64,000 nt of DNA. Origin: Sinorhizobium sp. RAC02. Its GTDB lineage: Bacteria; Pseudomonadota; Alphaproteobacteria; Rhizobiales; Rhizobiaceae. Numbering within the stretch: the first letter of the stretch is position 1; every line of letters starts with the position of its first letter. The notes beneath the pieces are model-generated. The model searched no databases. It was not told where the DNA came from and saw only the letters and a program-made list of their open reading frames with translations. Positions 1 through 8,778 of the stretch are shown one piece after another. Location of the stretch: NCBI RefSeq assembly GCF_001713395.1, contig NZ_CP016450.1:2232001-2296000 (forward strand). Direction: 5' to 3'. Position numbers and translations under genes: made by a program.

Positions 1-42
1 AGCATAGTCAAGGCATGGCGGAGCTTTGTGCCGCACCAAATA

Positions 43-60
43 TATTGAGATATATCAATA
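43..60. repeat. AT-rich inverted repeat at left edge
   Basis: TATTGA, six bases, then TCAATA form a perfect inverted repeat in an AT-rich patch that stands out from the GC-rich surroundings. It lies beyond the 3' end of the cell-wall hydrolase gene. It may be an operator or promoter part of a gene outside the window. Bases 1-161 hold no coding sequence that I can support. Confidence 0.3.
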
Positions 61-161
61 GATTATGAGGATTCCCACCGTGGCCGCGACAGATCGCCCC
101 GGGAATCGGGCACGCCGTGGCACAGACTCAGCAAGCCCCGGCCGGCGTCAGACGAAAGCCA

Positions 162-1313
162 TCAGCTCCAGCCGCCGCCATAGGTACGGTAGAAGATGTG
201 CTTGCCGATCTTGGCCACGCGCTTCATCGTGCGGCCCCACGGCGGGTTCACATAGGTCGCGTGATAGTGGGTGGAAGATCCGACCTCCTCGAACCAGATC
301 TTGCCGGCCGTGACGGCCATGGCGATCTCCTTGGCGGTCTTCCAGTGCCAGGGCGAGAGAATGAGGTCCGGAATGCGGTCGCAGGCAAAGGAGAACTGAC
401 AGCGGTTGCGCCAGTTTTCGTTCTGGTAGACGACGCCGCAGATCGTGTTCGGATAGGCGGGGTTGCGCACGCGGTTCAGGATGACCTGGGCGACGGCGGC
501 CTGGCCCTTCAGCTCCTCGCCGCGCGCCTCGAAATAGATACCTTCGGCAAGGCATTTCTGTTCCTTGGCGGTGAAGACCTCGGCCGGCAGCGGGGTCGCG
601 GCCCAGGCATGATCTTCCGCCGAAATATCGGGAATGAAGCGGCCGAGCTCCTTGTTCGGCTTCAGGATCGAATCGAAGGGTGATTCCCGGGCGTAATCCG
701 GCTCGACGCGGGCATAGGCGGTCGCCAGAACATCGGCCTTGTCGTTGGTAACGAGGTCCGCGATCATCGGCGAGACGCCGGGGTCCTTGCGTACCGGCGT
801 CTTCTTGTAGAACGCCGTGGCGATCTCGATTTCCTTGCCGGCGATCTGCGACTTGGCGAAGGCCATACGCTCACCGGTGTCGAAGGCGGGCGAGAGAAGC
901 GAACTGGTGCGCTCCAGAATCGAGCCTGCGGTAAAATCCTTCGGCGGCAGCACCGGCATGACGGTGACGATTCGGTTCTTCTTGTCGCGACGGTTGACGC
1001 GGTCTTCGTCGGGAATGCCGCCCTGGCCCTTGTGTTCGCTGCGCAAAGCCGCCGAGACGCCGCCCGGCAGCTCGACCCCTGCCCCGCTTTCGACGCCGCC
1101 GGTGGTCATCGCGTCGGCAAACTCGATCTCGACCTCGTGCACGGAGCCGGCCGGCGAACGGGTCAGCACCATGGTCTGGTTGCCACCCTTGCGGTTGAGC
1201 CCGGCGAGGTAGGTGGCGAGGTCCGTATGAGCCGCCTGGGTGGGGAAGCTGGCGACGAGGCCAAGGCCGAGGGCGAGCGGGATTGTCCATTCCCGCCGGG
1301 TTTTTCTGCGCAA
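162..1313 (-). CDS. SleB-type cell wall hydrolase, exported
   Basis: Predicted peptidoglycan hydrolase of the SleB family. The SleB catalytic domain occupies roughly the last 130 residues and contains YFEARGE, with the likely catalytic Glu, followed by the conserved VAQVILNRV and QFSFACD segments. A hydrophobic stretch ending in ASFPTQAA looks like a signal peptide, so the enzyme probably acts in the periplasm. The frame stays open to an ATG at 1538, but the extra 75 residues are Arg-rich, atypical, and would bury the signal peptide. I therefore prefer the TTG at 1313, which gives 383 residues; this start is uncertain. The middle of the protein has no recognised domain. In alphaproteobacteria such proteins are wall-remodelling enzymes, not spore-germination enzymes. 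Confidence 0.82.
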   Translation of the reverse strand: MRRKTRREWTIPLALGLGLVASFPTQAAHTDLATYLAGLNRKGGNQTMVLTRSPAGSVHEVEIEFADAMTTGGVESGAGVELPGGVSAALRSEHKGQGGIPDEDRVNRRDKKNRIVTVMPVLPPKDFTAGSILERTSSLLSPAFDTGERMAFAKSQIAGKEIEIATAFYKKTPVRKDPGVSPMIADLVTNDKADVLATAYARVEPDYARESPFDSILKPNKELGRFIPDISAEDHAWAATPLPAEVFTAKEQKCLAEGIYFEARGEELKGQAAVAQVILNRVRNPAYPNTICGVVYQNENWRNRCQFSFACDRIPDLILSPWHWKTAKEIAMAVTAGKIWFEEVGSSTHYHATYVNPPWGRTMKRVAKIGKHIFYRTYGGGWS

Positions 1314-1664
1314 TTCCGCTGCACATTTCCGCTGGAATTGCTTCAAAGACTCAAGGAAGCCGCCTGTCCCTGCATGACGAATGCTACGCTTACGCAACTG
1401 TCTACTCCGCACGCATGCGCAGGCCCTGCCGCCGATAGACGATCGACGTCTCTTCCTGCCCGGAAATGTTCGTATGGGAGCCCCGCCGCGCCGAAGCACG
1501 GGCCCGAAGCGGCTCGTTGTCAGGGTAAAATGAAGCATTAACCTTGATGCTTGGTTAATGCTGATAAACCGCTTTGGGGGAGGCCATCACCACCCCTTCA
1601 CGATTTCGTCAATGACCGGCGCAATTTCGAACGCAAAACCGCTGTACACTTTTGCCGGAGTTGC

Positions 1665-3566
1665 TCAGATCACGACATGCGAGCCGAGTTCGACCACGCG
1701 GTTGGTCGGCAGGCGGAAATAGTCGGACGGGTCGGTCGCAAGATTGGCAAGGCCGATGAACAACCGATCCTGCCACATCGGCATGCCGGAGTCAGAATCC
1801 GGCACCAGCTTGCGGCGGCCGAGATAGAACGAGGTCGACATGATGTCGAACTTGTGCCCCGCCTTGCGCATCAGGCCGAGCACCTGCGAGACGTTCTGCG
1901 TTTCCATGAAGCCGAAATGCATTTCGATGCGCGAGAAGCGTTCGGAAATCTTCTCGACCTTGAAGCGCTCGGCACGCGCGACGCGTGGCGTGTTGTTCGT
2001 CTTGACCGTCAGGATGAAATTCTTCTCGTGCAGCACATGATTGTGCTTGAGATTGTGCAACAGGGCGGCGGGCGCAAAATCCGGATCGCTGGTCAGGAAG
2101 ATCGCCGTGCCGGGAACCTGCACCGGCGCATGGGCGCTCTGCCTCTCCACCGACTTCACGAAGGCCGGCAGCGGCACCTCGATGCGGCGCGCCTTGTCGC
2201 GCAGGATGCGCGTGCCGCGCGTCCAGGTCCACATAACGATGACGACGCCCGCGGCGATCATCACCGGCACGTAGCCGCCATCATGCACCTTGAGCAGGTT
2301 CGCGCCGAGGAAGGTGAGTTCCAGCAGGAAGAGCGGCAGCAGTACGGCGGTGGCGGCGAGCTTCGTCCAGCGCCAGCGCTTGCGCAGGAATTCGAAGGCA
2401 AGCACGGTCGTCACGACCATAGCGCCGGTGACCGAGATGCCGTAGGCCGTGGCAAGCGCCTCGGACGAGCCGAAGATGAAGACGAGCGCCATCACGCCGA
2501 AGAGCAGAACCGAATTGACGCCCGGCAGGTAGATCTGCCCGGTCTGGGTTTCCGACGTGTGGAAGATTTCCATGCGCGGCAGGAAACCGAGATGGATGGC
2601 CTGGCGCGTCAGCGAGAAGGCGCCGGTAATGACCGCCTGGCTGGCGATGATGGTGGCGGCGGTCGCAAGGATGACGACGGGCAACAGCGCCCATTTCGGG
2701 AACATCAGGAAGAACGGGTTTTCGATCGTCTCGGGATGCGCCAGCACCAGCGCGCCCTGCCCCAGATAGTTCAGCGTCAGCGCCGGAAAGACCAGACAGA
2801 ACCAGGCCCATTGGATGGGCCGGCGGCCGAAATGGCCGAGATCGGCATAGAGTGCTTCCGCACCGGTGACCGTGAGGAACACCGCGCCGAGCACGACAAG
2901 GCCGACATAGCCTTCATGGATCATGAAGAGCACGGCGTAATAGGGATTGAAGGCGGCAAGGATGCCGAGATCGTCGCTGATATGGTTGAGACCGGCAACG
3001 CCCATGACGATGAACCAGACCGCCGTGATCGGGCCGAAGAACTTCGACACCGCGGCCGTGCCCCAGGACTGCACGGCAAACAGCATGACAAGGATGACCA
3101 CCGAAATCGGCACGACATAATCGGCAAGCGTCGGCGTCACCAGCTTGAGGCCTTCGACAGCGGACAGAACGGAAAGCGCCGGCGTGATCATCGCATCGCC
3201 GATGAAGAGGGCGGCCCCGACCGCGCCCATGAAGAACAGCACGGTGGCGCGCCGGCCGGCGGTTTTCGCCAACAAGGCCAGCAGCGAAAGCGTGCCGCCT
3301 TCGCCGTGGTTGTCGGCGCGCAGCAGGAAGAGCACGTATTTGAGCGTGACGATGATCGTCAGGGTCCAGATCATCAGTGAGATCAGGCCGACGACCTCCA
3401 TGCGGGAAACGCCGTCATCTGCGACGGGACGCAGCGCCTCACGGAAGGCATAGAGCGGGCTCGTGCCGATGTCGCCATAGACGACGCCGACGGAGCCGAG
3501 GGCAAGTACGAACAGCGTGCGCGCCCTGCTGCGGGATTGCGGTGCATGACCGGCGTGTGAGTGCAT
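1665..3566 (-). CDS. kup: Kup low-affinity potassium uptake protein
   Basis: Inner-membrane K+ uptake carrier of the KUP/HAK family, thought to be a K+/H+ symporter. The 633-residue length is normal for the family. The hallmark [15 protein letters not shown] sits near residue 30, followed by about 12 hydrophobic segments to about residue 450 and a soluble C-terminal domain of about 170 residues. The N-terminus is short and His-containing (HSHAGHAP, residues 2-9). The start lies 12 bp downstream of the corA stop, so the two ion-transport genes are probably co-transcribed. It could supply K+ under osmotic or acid stress, but nothing in the sequence shows how it is regulated. Confidence 0.95.
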   Translation of the reverse strand: MHSHAGHAPQSRSRARTLFVLALGSVGVVYGDIGTSPLYAFREALRPVADDGVSRMEVVGLISLMIWTLTIIVTLKYVLFLLRADNHGEGGTLSLLALLAKTAGRRATVLFFMGAVGAALFIGDAMITPALSVLSAVEGLKLVTPTLADYVVPISVVILVMLFAVQSWGTAAVSKFFGPITAVWFIVMGVAGLNHISDDLGILAAFNPYYAVLFMIHEGYVGLVVLGAVFLTVTGAEALYADLGHFGRRPIQWAWFCLVFPALTLNYLGQGALVLAHPETIENPFFLMFPKWALLPVVILATAATIIASQAVITGAFSLTRQAIHLGFLPRMEIFHTSETQTGQIYLPGVNSVLLFGVMALVFIFGSSEALATAYGISVTGAMVVTTVLAFEFLRKRWRWTKLAATAVLLPLFLLELTFLGANLLKVHDGGYVPVMIAAGVVIVMWTWTRGTRILRDKARRIEVPLPAFVKSVERQSAHAPVQVPGTAIFLTSDPDFAPAALLHNLKHNHVLHEKNFILTVKTNNTPRVARAERFKVEKISERFSRIEMHFGFMETQNVSQVLGLMRKAGHKFDIMSTSFYLGRRKLVPDSDSGMPMWQDRLFIGLANLATDPSDYFRLPTNRVVELGSHVVI

Positions 3567-3578
3567 GGCGATCAGGCT

Positions 3579-4562
3579 CTAGAGCCAGCCTTTCCAGCGA
3601 AAGAAAAAGAACGGGAGAATTGCCGACAACCCCATCGCGACAAGCGTCAGCGGATAGGCGGAGGCCACGCGCAGTTCCGGCATGAACTCGAAGTTCATGC
3701 CGTAGGTCGAGGCGATCAGCGTCGGCGGAAGCAGCACGACGGAGGCGATCGAGAAGATCTTGATGATGGCGTTCTGCTCGAGATTGATGAGGCCGAGCGA
3801 GGCATCGAGCAGGAAGGTGATGTTGCCGGCGACGAAATTGGCGTGTTCGGACAGCGACTGCACGTCGCGCGTCACCGTGCGACACCGTTCCAGGCTCTCG
3901 CGGTCGGATTGCAGGGCGGGAAGCCCGTGCAGGAAGGTCAGCACACGGGACAGCGACATCAGGCTGTCGCGCGTCTTGGCAAGCAGGCGGTGCAGCGCCG
4001 AGATCTGGACAATGCGATCTTCAAGGTAACGCGGCGGGCGGCGCGAGAGGTGCCGCTTGTCGCCGAACACTTCCAGGGACAGTTTGTCGGCACGCGATAC
4101 GGCGGTTTCGAGGATTTCGGCCGTGCGGTCCGCGATGGTTTCCAAAAGGCGCGTGATCATCACGGTCGGCGAGGAACAGCCGCCCGGAATACGGTGCATC
4201 GCGCTCTTGAAAAGCGAAAACGAGCGCGGCTCGGCGTAGCGTACCGTCAGAAGCTTGTTCGGCGTCAGGATGAAGGCGACGTCCGTCAGGTGGGGCAGAT
4301 CGCTTTCCGCCTTCACCATCAGGGAAGCGGTCAGATAGGCCGCATTGCCCTCCGTATAGAGACGGCTCGACGGCTCGATGTCCTTCAGTTCGTCGCGTGT
4401 CGGCACTTCGATCGAAAGAACACGCTCGATGAGCGCCTCCTCGTCTCGCGTGGGCTCGAGCAGATCGACCCACACGGCGCCGTCGAGTGCGTCGGCGGCG
4501 GCAGAATCGGTCGCTGTGGGCAGGGCGCATGCCTCGCCATGGGGACGGAAAACCGTGATCAC
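3579..4562 (-). CDS. corA: CorA-family divalent metal (Mg2+) transporter
   Basis: Inner-membrane Mg2+ (possibly Co2+/Ni2+) channel of the CorA family. A large N-terminal cytoplasmic domain precedes two C-terminal transmembrane helices. The signature YGMNF lies at the end of the first helix, and the protein ends with the basic tail FFRWKGWL. I place the start at the GTG at 4562 (protein begins VITVFRP, as CorA proteins usually do), with GGAG upstream, giving 327 residues. A GTG at 4595 would add 11 residues, but its AGGAG sits almost on top of the codon. kup follows 12 bp downstream, suggesting a joint cation-homeostasis transcript. This could be a divergent CorA paralogue with other metal preference. 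Confidence 0.9.
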   Translation of the reverse strand: MITVFRPHGEACALPTATDSAAADALDGAVWVDLLEPTRDEEALIERVLSIEVPTRDELKDIEPSSRLYTEGNAAYLTASLMVKAESDLPHLTDVAFILTPNKLLTVRYAEPRSFSLFKSAMHRIPGGCSSPTVMITRLLETIADRTAEILETAVSRADKLSLEVFGDKRHLSRRPPRYLEDRIVQISALHRLLAKTRDSLMSLSRVLTFLHGLPALQSDRESLERCRTVTRDVQSLSEHANFVAGNITFLLDASLGLINLEQNAIIKIFSIASVVLLPPTLIASTYGMNFEFMPELRVASAYPLTLVAMGLSAILPFFFFRWKGWL

Positions 4563-4701
4563 CGGCGAATGGCTCCGAAACGGACCATCGCTCACACTCC
4601 TGGTTGAACGCCATCCTTCAGCGGATGGCCGCGCATATTGCGCGGTGCAACATAAAAATCAAGCGCCCGCCCGAAACGCCCCAGGGACGCGAAAGGTTCG
4701 T

Positions 4702-5901
4702 CTATTCGAAGACGATGGCCGGTGCTCCCCGCGTGCCCTTGCCCCGCACGGTTTCCAGCTCCTGCCAGACCCGCGTGGCAATCGCACGGTAGCTCTTGGC
4801 TGACGCGCCCTCCGGATTGGAGACGACGACGGGCGTGCCGGCATCCGAGGTCTCGCGAATATCCATGGTGAGCGGCACTTCGCCGAGGAACGGCACACCG
4901 ATGCGCTCGGCCTCCTTGCGCGCACCGCCATGGCCGAAAATGTCGTAACGGTTGCCGGTATCGGGCGCGATGAAGTAGCTCATGTTCTCGACGATGCCGA
5001 GCACTGGCACCTCGACCTTGCTGAACATGTTGAGGCCCTTGCGCGCGTCGATGAGCGCCAGGTCCTGCGGGGTCGAGACGATGACGGCGCCGGCGAGCGG
5101 CACCTGCTGGGCCATGGTGAGCTGGGCGTCGCCCGTGCCCGGCGGCATGTCGACGACGAGCACGTCGAGATCGCCCCAGGCGACCTCGCGCAGCATCTGC
5201 ATCAGCGCCGACTGGATCATCGGGCCGCGCCAGATCATCGCTACTTCCTCGTCGACGAGGAAGCCCATGGACATGACCTTGATGCCGTAGTTCTCCATCG
5301 GCTTGATCATGCGGCCTTCGAGCTGCTGCGGCCGGCCGGTGATTTTCAGCAGCCGCGGCATGGAGGGGCCGTAGATATCGGCGTCGAGAATGCCTACGCG
5401 CAGGCCATTCGCCTTCAGCGCCAGCGCCAGATTGACCGATGTCGTCGACTTGCCGACACCGCCCTTGCCGGAAGCGACCGCGATGATGGCATCGACGCCC
5501 GGAATGCCGGATTTCGTGCGCTGCTGCGGCTGCGCGGGGGCGGCATGGGCGTGGCCTGCATGCGAATGGCCGGCGTGGGAATGCGCAGGCTCGCCGCGAC
5601 CGGGCGCCGGTGGTGCCGGCGAACGCGCGGCAGCGGGGCCGGAGGCGGCGCGCTTGTCCGCCGTCAACGCCACCATGGCGGCCTTGATGCCGGGGATTTC
5701 CTTGACGACGCGCTCGGCGGCCGCCCGCAACGGATCGAGCTCACGGGCGCGTTCGGCCGGCACGGTGATCGAGAAATAGGCCTTGCCGTCGGAAATGAAG
5801 ACGTCGGAGACGAGACCGAGATCGACGATGTTGCCATCCATGTCCGGGCCGCGCACCGTGCGCAGCCGTTCCAGCACCTGTTCCTTGCTTACATCCGTCA
5901 T
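4702..5901 (-). CDS. mrp: Mrp/NBP35-type P-loop ATPase, cysteine-free
   Basis: Member of the Mrp/ApbC family, usually regarded as Fe-S cluster carriers. A MIP18/DUF59 domain (about residues 5-85) is joined by a Pro/Ala linker to the ParA-like ATPase with the deviant Walker A GKGGVGKST (about residue 150) and VVDMPPGTGD. The linker holds HSHAGHSHAGHAH, six His in 13 residues. Where E. coli ApbC has a CxxC cluster ligand after VENMS, this protein reads SYFIAPDTG, and I find no cysteine anywhere in its 399 residues. The start at 5901 has a GAGGG ribosome site; the frame is open to 5976. The role in Fe-S transfer is family knowledge. The missing ligand argues for a different or indirect mechanism. 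Confidence 0.92.
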   Translation of the reverse strand: MTDVSKEQVLERLRTVRGPDMDGNIVDLGLVSDVFISDGKAYFSITVPAERARELDPLRAAAERVVKEIPGIKAAMVALTADKRAASGPAAARSPAPPAPGRGEPAHSHAGHSHAGHAHAAPAQPQQRTKSGIPGVDAIIAVASGKGGVGKSTTSVNLALALKANGLRVGILDADIYGPSMPRLLKITGRPQQLEGRMIKPMENYGIKVMSMGFLVDEEVAMIWRGPMIQSALMQMLREVAWGDLDVLVVDMPPGTGDAQLTMAQQVPLAGAVIVSTPQDLALIDARKGLNMFSKVEVPVLGIVENMSYFIAPDTGNRYDIFGHGGARKEAERIGVPFLGEVPLTMDIRETSDAGTPVVVSNPEGASAKSYRAIATRVWQELETVRGKGTRGAPAIVFE

Positions 5902-6053
5902 GAAACCCTCGATAGCCTTCGCGGCGTCTAGCCGCCGCCTTCTCCCGTAGATAGTGCACGGAAAGGCCGTCGCCAAACGAATTTACCGGCGACGGAAGGC
6001 CTCGGCTTTGCGGCAGGTTGCCTCAGCCCAAGCATGGCTGGCGGCAAACCGCT

Positions 6054-6797
6054 TCAGGCGATCAGCCCGCGACGGATCGCCTTGACCACCGCCTGGGTGC
6101 GGTTGACCGCCTCCAGCTTGCGGGTGACCTGGTTGAGGTAGTGGTTCACCGTGTGCTCGGAAAGACCGAGGATTTCGGCGATCTCCAGGCTGGTCTTGCC
6201 CGCCGCCGTCCAGCTCAGGCACTGGATCTCGCGTTCCGTAAGGACCACCTGCCCCGATTTCCACGCGGCGCCGATCTCGGCGAGCCGGTTGAAGAGGTGC
6301 ACGGAAATCATCTGCAGCATCAACCGGTCGTCGCGACTGATCGACGGGTTTTCGCCACCCCAGACGACGGCGCCGCGATTGCCGAGCGCATCGTGTACCG
6401 GGAAGAAATGACCGACGAGCATGCCATGGTTGTTCATCAGGTCGAGCAGTTCGGTGAAATCCGACTGTTCGGACGACTCGCCGATCCATTCCCGCATGTC
6501 GTAGGAAAACGGCACCGTGGTCAGCCGCAGCTTACGGATCCCGGCACTTTGCCGCACCATGCGCAAGGCATCGTATTTGGCAAGGACTTCCTGCGGCCAG
6601 TTGCTGACGATGGAATAGGCCGAAAGCTTTTCGGCCTCGAAACCCGGCAGGTTGAAAACGATGAAATATTTGAGCCCGTATTCTTCGCACTTGCGCCGCA
6701 TATAGCGCACGATATCGAACTGCGTTTCGAGGGCGGCGATCTCGACGCCCTCGTCCTGTAGCTGGTTTTCGGTGCTGCTCGTTTCGTCAGCCGTCAT
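6054..6797 (-). CDS. LuxR-type transcriptional regulator (solo) 1
   Basis: Two-domain LuxR-type regulator of 247 residues. An N-terminal autoinducer-binding-like domain (about residues 20-165) precedes a GerE/LuxR helix-turn-helix with LTEREIQCLSW, AGKTSLEIAEILGLSEHTV and the C-terminal QAVVKAIRRGLIA. In the ligand domain the W...Y pattern (NWPQEVLAKY) is kept, but the Asp-Pro pair expected further on is replaced by Ser-Ala, so binding of a classical acyl-homoserine lactone is doubtful. No luxI-type synthase is in the window. The ATG at 6797 has GGGGA upstream; a TTG at 6809 is possible. The gene lies 84 bp downstream of a similar luxR-type gene in the same direction, so they may be co-transcribed. 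I recall a comparable LuxR pair beside mrp in Sinorhizobium meliloti. Confidence 0.9.
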   Translation of the reverse strand: MTADETSSTENQLQDEGVEIAALETQFDIVRYMRRKCEEYGLKYFIVFNLPGFEAEKLSAYSIVSNWPQEVLAKYDALRMVRQSAGIRKLRLTTVPFSYDMREWIGESSEQSDFTELLDLMNNHGMLVGHFFPVHDALGNRGAVVWGGENPSISRDDRLMLQMISVHLFNRLAEIGAAWKSGQVVLTEREIQCLSWTAAGKTSLEIAEILGLSEHTVNHYLNQVTRKLEAVNRTQAVVKAIRRGLIA

Positions 6798-6881
6798 GTT
6801 TCCCCGCAATTTTGTTTTTCGCCCTGGGCAATTGGAGCGGCAACGGACGCTTTCCAGAAAGTCGCAAGGTTTTTTTATACA

Positions 6882-7619
6882 TCAGTTCAAAAGTCCGGCA
6901 CGAATCGCCTTGACGACCGCCTGGACCCGGTTGACGGCATCGAGCTTGCGCGTCGCCCGATTGAGGTAATGATTGACCGTATATTCCGACAGACCGAGAA
7001 TTTCAGACATTTCAACGCTCGTCTTGCCGGCGGATGCCCAGGACAGGCATTCGGTCTCGCGGCGCGAGAGCGAAACGTTCTGCCGGCGGCCGGCACGCAG
7101 ATCCACCACCTCGGTGAAGATGTGGTTGGCAAGCGCGTTGAGTTCGGCCATCTCGCGCGGATTGAGCGCTTCGCGCGTACCGCCGAAGGCGAGCGCACCG
7201 CGCAGGCCCGCTGAATTGTGCGCCGGGAAATAGGCCCCGCGCGACAGGCCGTGCCGGTCAAACAGGCTCGCCGCGATCGTCGCCTTGCCATCGGCCCGGC
7301 GGCGGTTCGTGCCGTCCGCATCATAGGTGAAGGGATTTGTGCTCTGGCGCAGGCGCCCGATGACGGGACTGCCGAAGATCAGGCCAGCATCGTCATAGGT
7401 TTCAAGCATTTCATCCGGCCAGGACGTCAGAAGGACGTTGGACGAGAAATCGGTCGAGGTTTCGGACGGAATGTTGATCAGCAGATAACCGCGGAGGCCG
7501 AAACGCTTGACGATGCCGCTCAGCATCTCGGCAACATCTTCCTCCGACCCCAGGGCCGACGGGGTTGTTCCCCACCGATGCTGGAATTGTGCAGACGTCG
7601 TATGGAATCGATCCGCCAT
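6882..7619 (-). CDS. LuxR-type transcriptional regulator (solo) 2
   Basis: Paralogue of the regulator that follows it, 245 residues, same architecture: ligand-binding-like domain, then the LuxR helix-turn-helix (LSRRETECLSW, SVEMSEILGLSEYTVNHYLN) and a near-identical tail QAVVKAIRAGLLN. In the ligand pocket the Trp and Tyr are kept (SWPDEMLETYD), while the Asp-Pro pair reads Ser-Pro. The start at 7619 has GGGA and an AGGAAG further up; the frame continues to 7766 with unconvincing sequence. A 16-bp perfect inverted repeat lies 21-36 bases upstream of the start codon, a plausible autoregulatory site. The target genes and ligand are unknown. Confidence 0.9.
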   Translation of the reverse strand: MADRFHTTSAQFQHRWGTTPSALGSEEDVAEMLSGIVKRFGLRGYLLINIPSETSTDFSSNVLLTSWPDEMLETYDDAGLIFGSPVIGRLRQSTNPFTYDADGTNRRRADGKATIAASLFDRHGLSRGAYFPAHNSAGLRGALAFGGTREALNPREMAELNALANHIFTEVVDLRAGRRQNVSLSRRETECLSWASAGKTSVEMSEILGLSEYTVNHYLNRATRKLDAVNRVQAVVKAIRAGLLN

Positions 7620-7639
7620 ATCCCTATCTTCCTTCAGCA

Positions 7640-7655
7640 CGCACGCAACCGTGCG
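7640..7655. promoter_or_regulatory. Inverted repeat upstream of LuxR-type gene
   Basis: CGCACG-CAAC-CGTGCG is a perfect 6+4+6 inverted repeat, 21-36 bases upstream of the LuxR-type start at 7619. Its length and position resemble a lux box, and it would overlay the promoter-proximal or leader region. That this regulator or its paralogue binds it is inference. Confidence 0.4.
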
Positions 7656-7885
7656 GCAAAATAACCTGCCGACACAATGCACTGCTTGCCTCAGGAACCC
7701 CCGTATCCCAATGCAAGTATGTTCGATGAACCACGTCTCAAGACCGCGGAAAGCGACGCAACTCAAGAGCTGGTCGTGACGGAAGCTACTGATGCCCCTT
7801 TCCCACGTCCAGCGCGATTTTCTAATTTACCGTAAAATGGTGCCAGAAGACAACCACGTGATCACTTACGTACCTCATTATCGAC

Positions 7886-8674
7886 TTATCGTTGCGGACC
7901 GAGCCGTGCGGCAAGCTCCGCCATGATGGCGCCGGCCGCGTGGCGGACACGCGGCGCCCAGTCGACAAGCTCTGTTTGTCCAACACGATAGGCCGGTCCC
8001 GTCACGGAAACGCCCGCGACAAGCGACCGTCCGGCATCGAAAACCGGGGCGGCGACACAGCGTATGCCGGGTTCGTGTTCTTCCCGGTCGAATGCGATGC
8101 CGCTTTGGCGAATCTCCGCCAGTTCGGCGAGAAGTTGGGCTCGCCCGGTGATCGTCTGGGGCGTGAAGCGGCGGAATTCGGTCACCGACAGGACCGCCTC
8201 CAAGGCCTCGGAATCGAGCACGGAGAGCGCCGCCTTGCCGACGCCCGTGCAATAGGCGGGCGAGGCATTGCCGACCTGCGAATTCATGCGCACCGCCTGG
8301 CGGCTTTCCACCTTGTCGAGATAGATGATTTCCCGCCCGCGCAGCACGCCGAGATGCACGGTCTCGCCGGTTTCCCGATGCAGCGCATCGAGGAACGGGG
8401 CCGCGACGGCGCGGAATTCATTGCGCGCCCAGCTGGCTGAGGCGAGCTTGAGAAGGCGCAGGCCCGGCATATAGGCGTGGTCGGGGCGCAGCTCCAGAAG
8501 CCCTTCCTGCACCAGATGAGACAGCTGGCGATGCAGCGTGCCGCGCGGCTGGTCGCTGACAGCAAGCACGTCAGTGAAGCGCATCGGCCTGTCGGCGAGC
8601 GCAACCGTCTCCAGCACATCCATCGCCTTGCCGAGCGTGCCGGTGCCTGCACCGGTTTCGTTTGCCGTCGTCAT
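7886..8674 (-). CDS. IclR-family transcriptional regulator
   Basis: IclR-type repressor or activator of 262 residues. An N-terminal winged helix-turn-helix (RFTDVLAVSDQPRGTLHRQL, about residues 30-55) precedes the C-terminal IclR effector domain, which includes VHLGVLRGREIIYLDKVES and AYCTGVGKAAL. It faces the galactonate-type operon with a 104-bp gap holding two clear inverted repeats, so it most likely controls that operon and itself in response to a sugar acid or keto-deoxy intermediate. I chose the ATG at 8674 because the protein then begins MTTANETG and GGGG lies upstream. An ATG 75 bp further up would place the start inside the presumed operators. The effector is unknown. Confidence 0.92.
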   Translation of the reverse strand: MTTANETGAGTGTLGKAMDVLETVALADRPMRFTDVLAVSDQPRGTLHRQLSHLVQEGLLELRPDHAYMPGLRLLKLASASWARNEFRAVAAPFLDALHRETGETVHLGVLRGREIIYLDKVESRQAVRMNSQVGNASPAYCTGVGKAALSVLDSEALEAVLSVTEFRRFTPQTITGRAQLLAELAEIRQSGIAFDREEHEPGIRCVAAPVFDAGRSLVAGVSVTGPAYRVGQTELVDWAPRVRHAAGAIMAELAARLGPQR

Positions 8675-8715
8675 TGTCGCAGCCCCGCTGATCCCTTGAC
8701 ACTCCGGCACAGTAG

Positions 8716-8728
8716 CGGAATAATTCCG
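8716..8728. promoter_or_regulatory. IclR-type operator, site 1
   Basis: CGGAATAATTCCG is a perfect palindrome around a central base, in the gap between the divergent IclR gene and the SDR operon. GGAA...TTCC half-sites are typical of IclR-family operators. Binding is inferred from position and symmetry. Confidence 0.55.
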
Positions 8729-8743
8729 AATAATCAAACTCAG

Positions 8744-8758
8744 TTCCAAATAATGGAA
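8744..8758. promoter_or_regulatory. IclR-type operator, site 2
   Basis: TTCCA-AATAA-TGGAA is a perfect inverted repeat 15 bp after the first palindrome and about 20 bp before the SDR start codon. Two similar sites in one divergent gap suggest cooperative binding, probably blocking the operon promoter. Binding is inferred. Confidence 0.5.
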
Positions 8759-8778
8759 TTCATATCGGGAGAACAGCG

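Noticed and set aside
1551..3380. 609-residue open frame on the plus strand, opposite kup
   Set aside because: Runs antisense to a clear Kup gene; the translation is His/Arg/Asp/Glu-rich with no domain, the typical shadow of a GC-rich coding strand.
6054..7619. Complete quorum-sensing LuxI/LuxR system
   Set aside because: No autoinducer synthase gene (luxI-type) is in the window, and the pocket residues are altered in both regulators.
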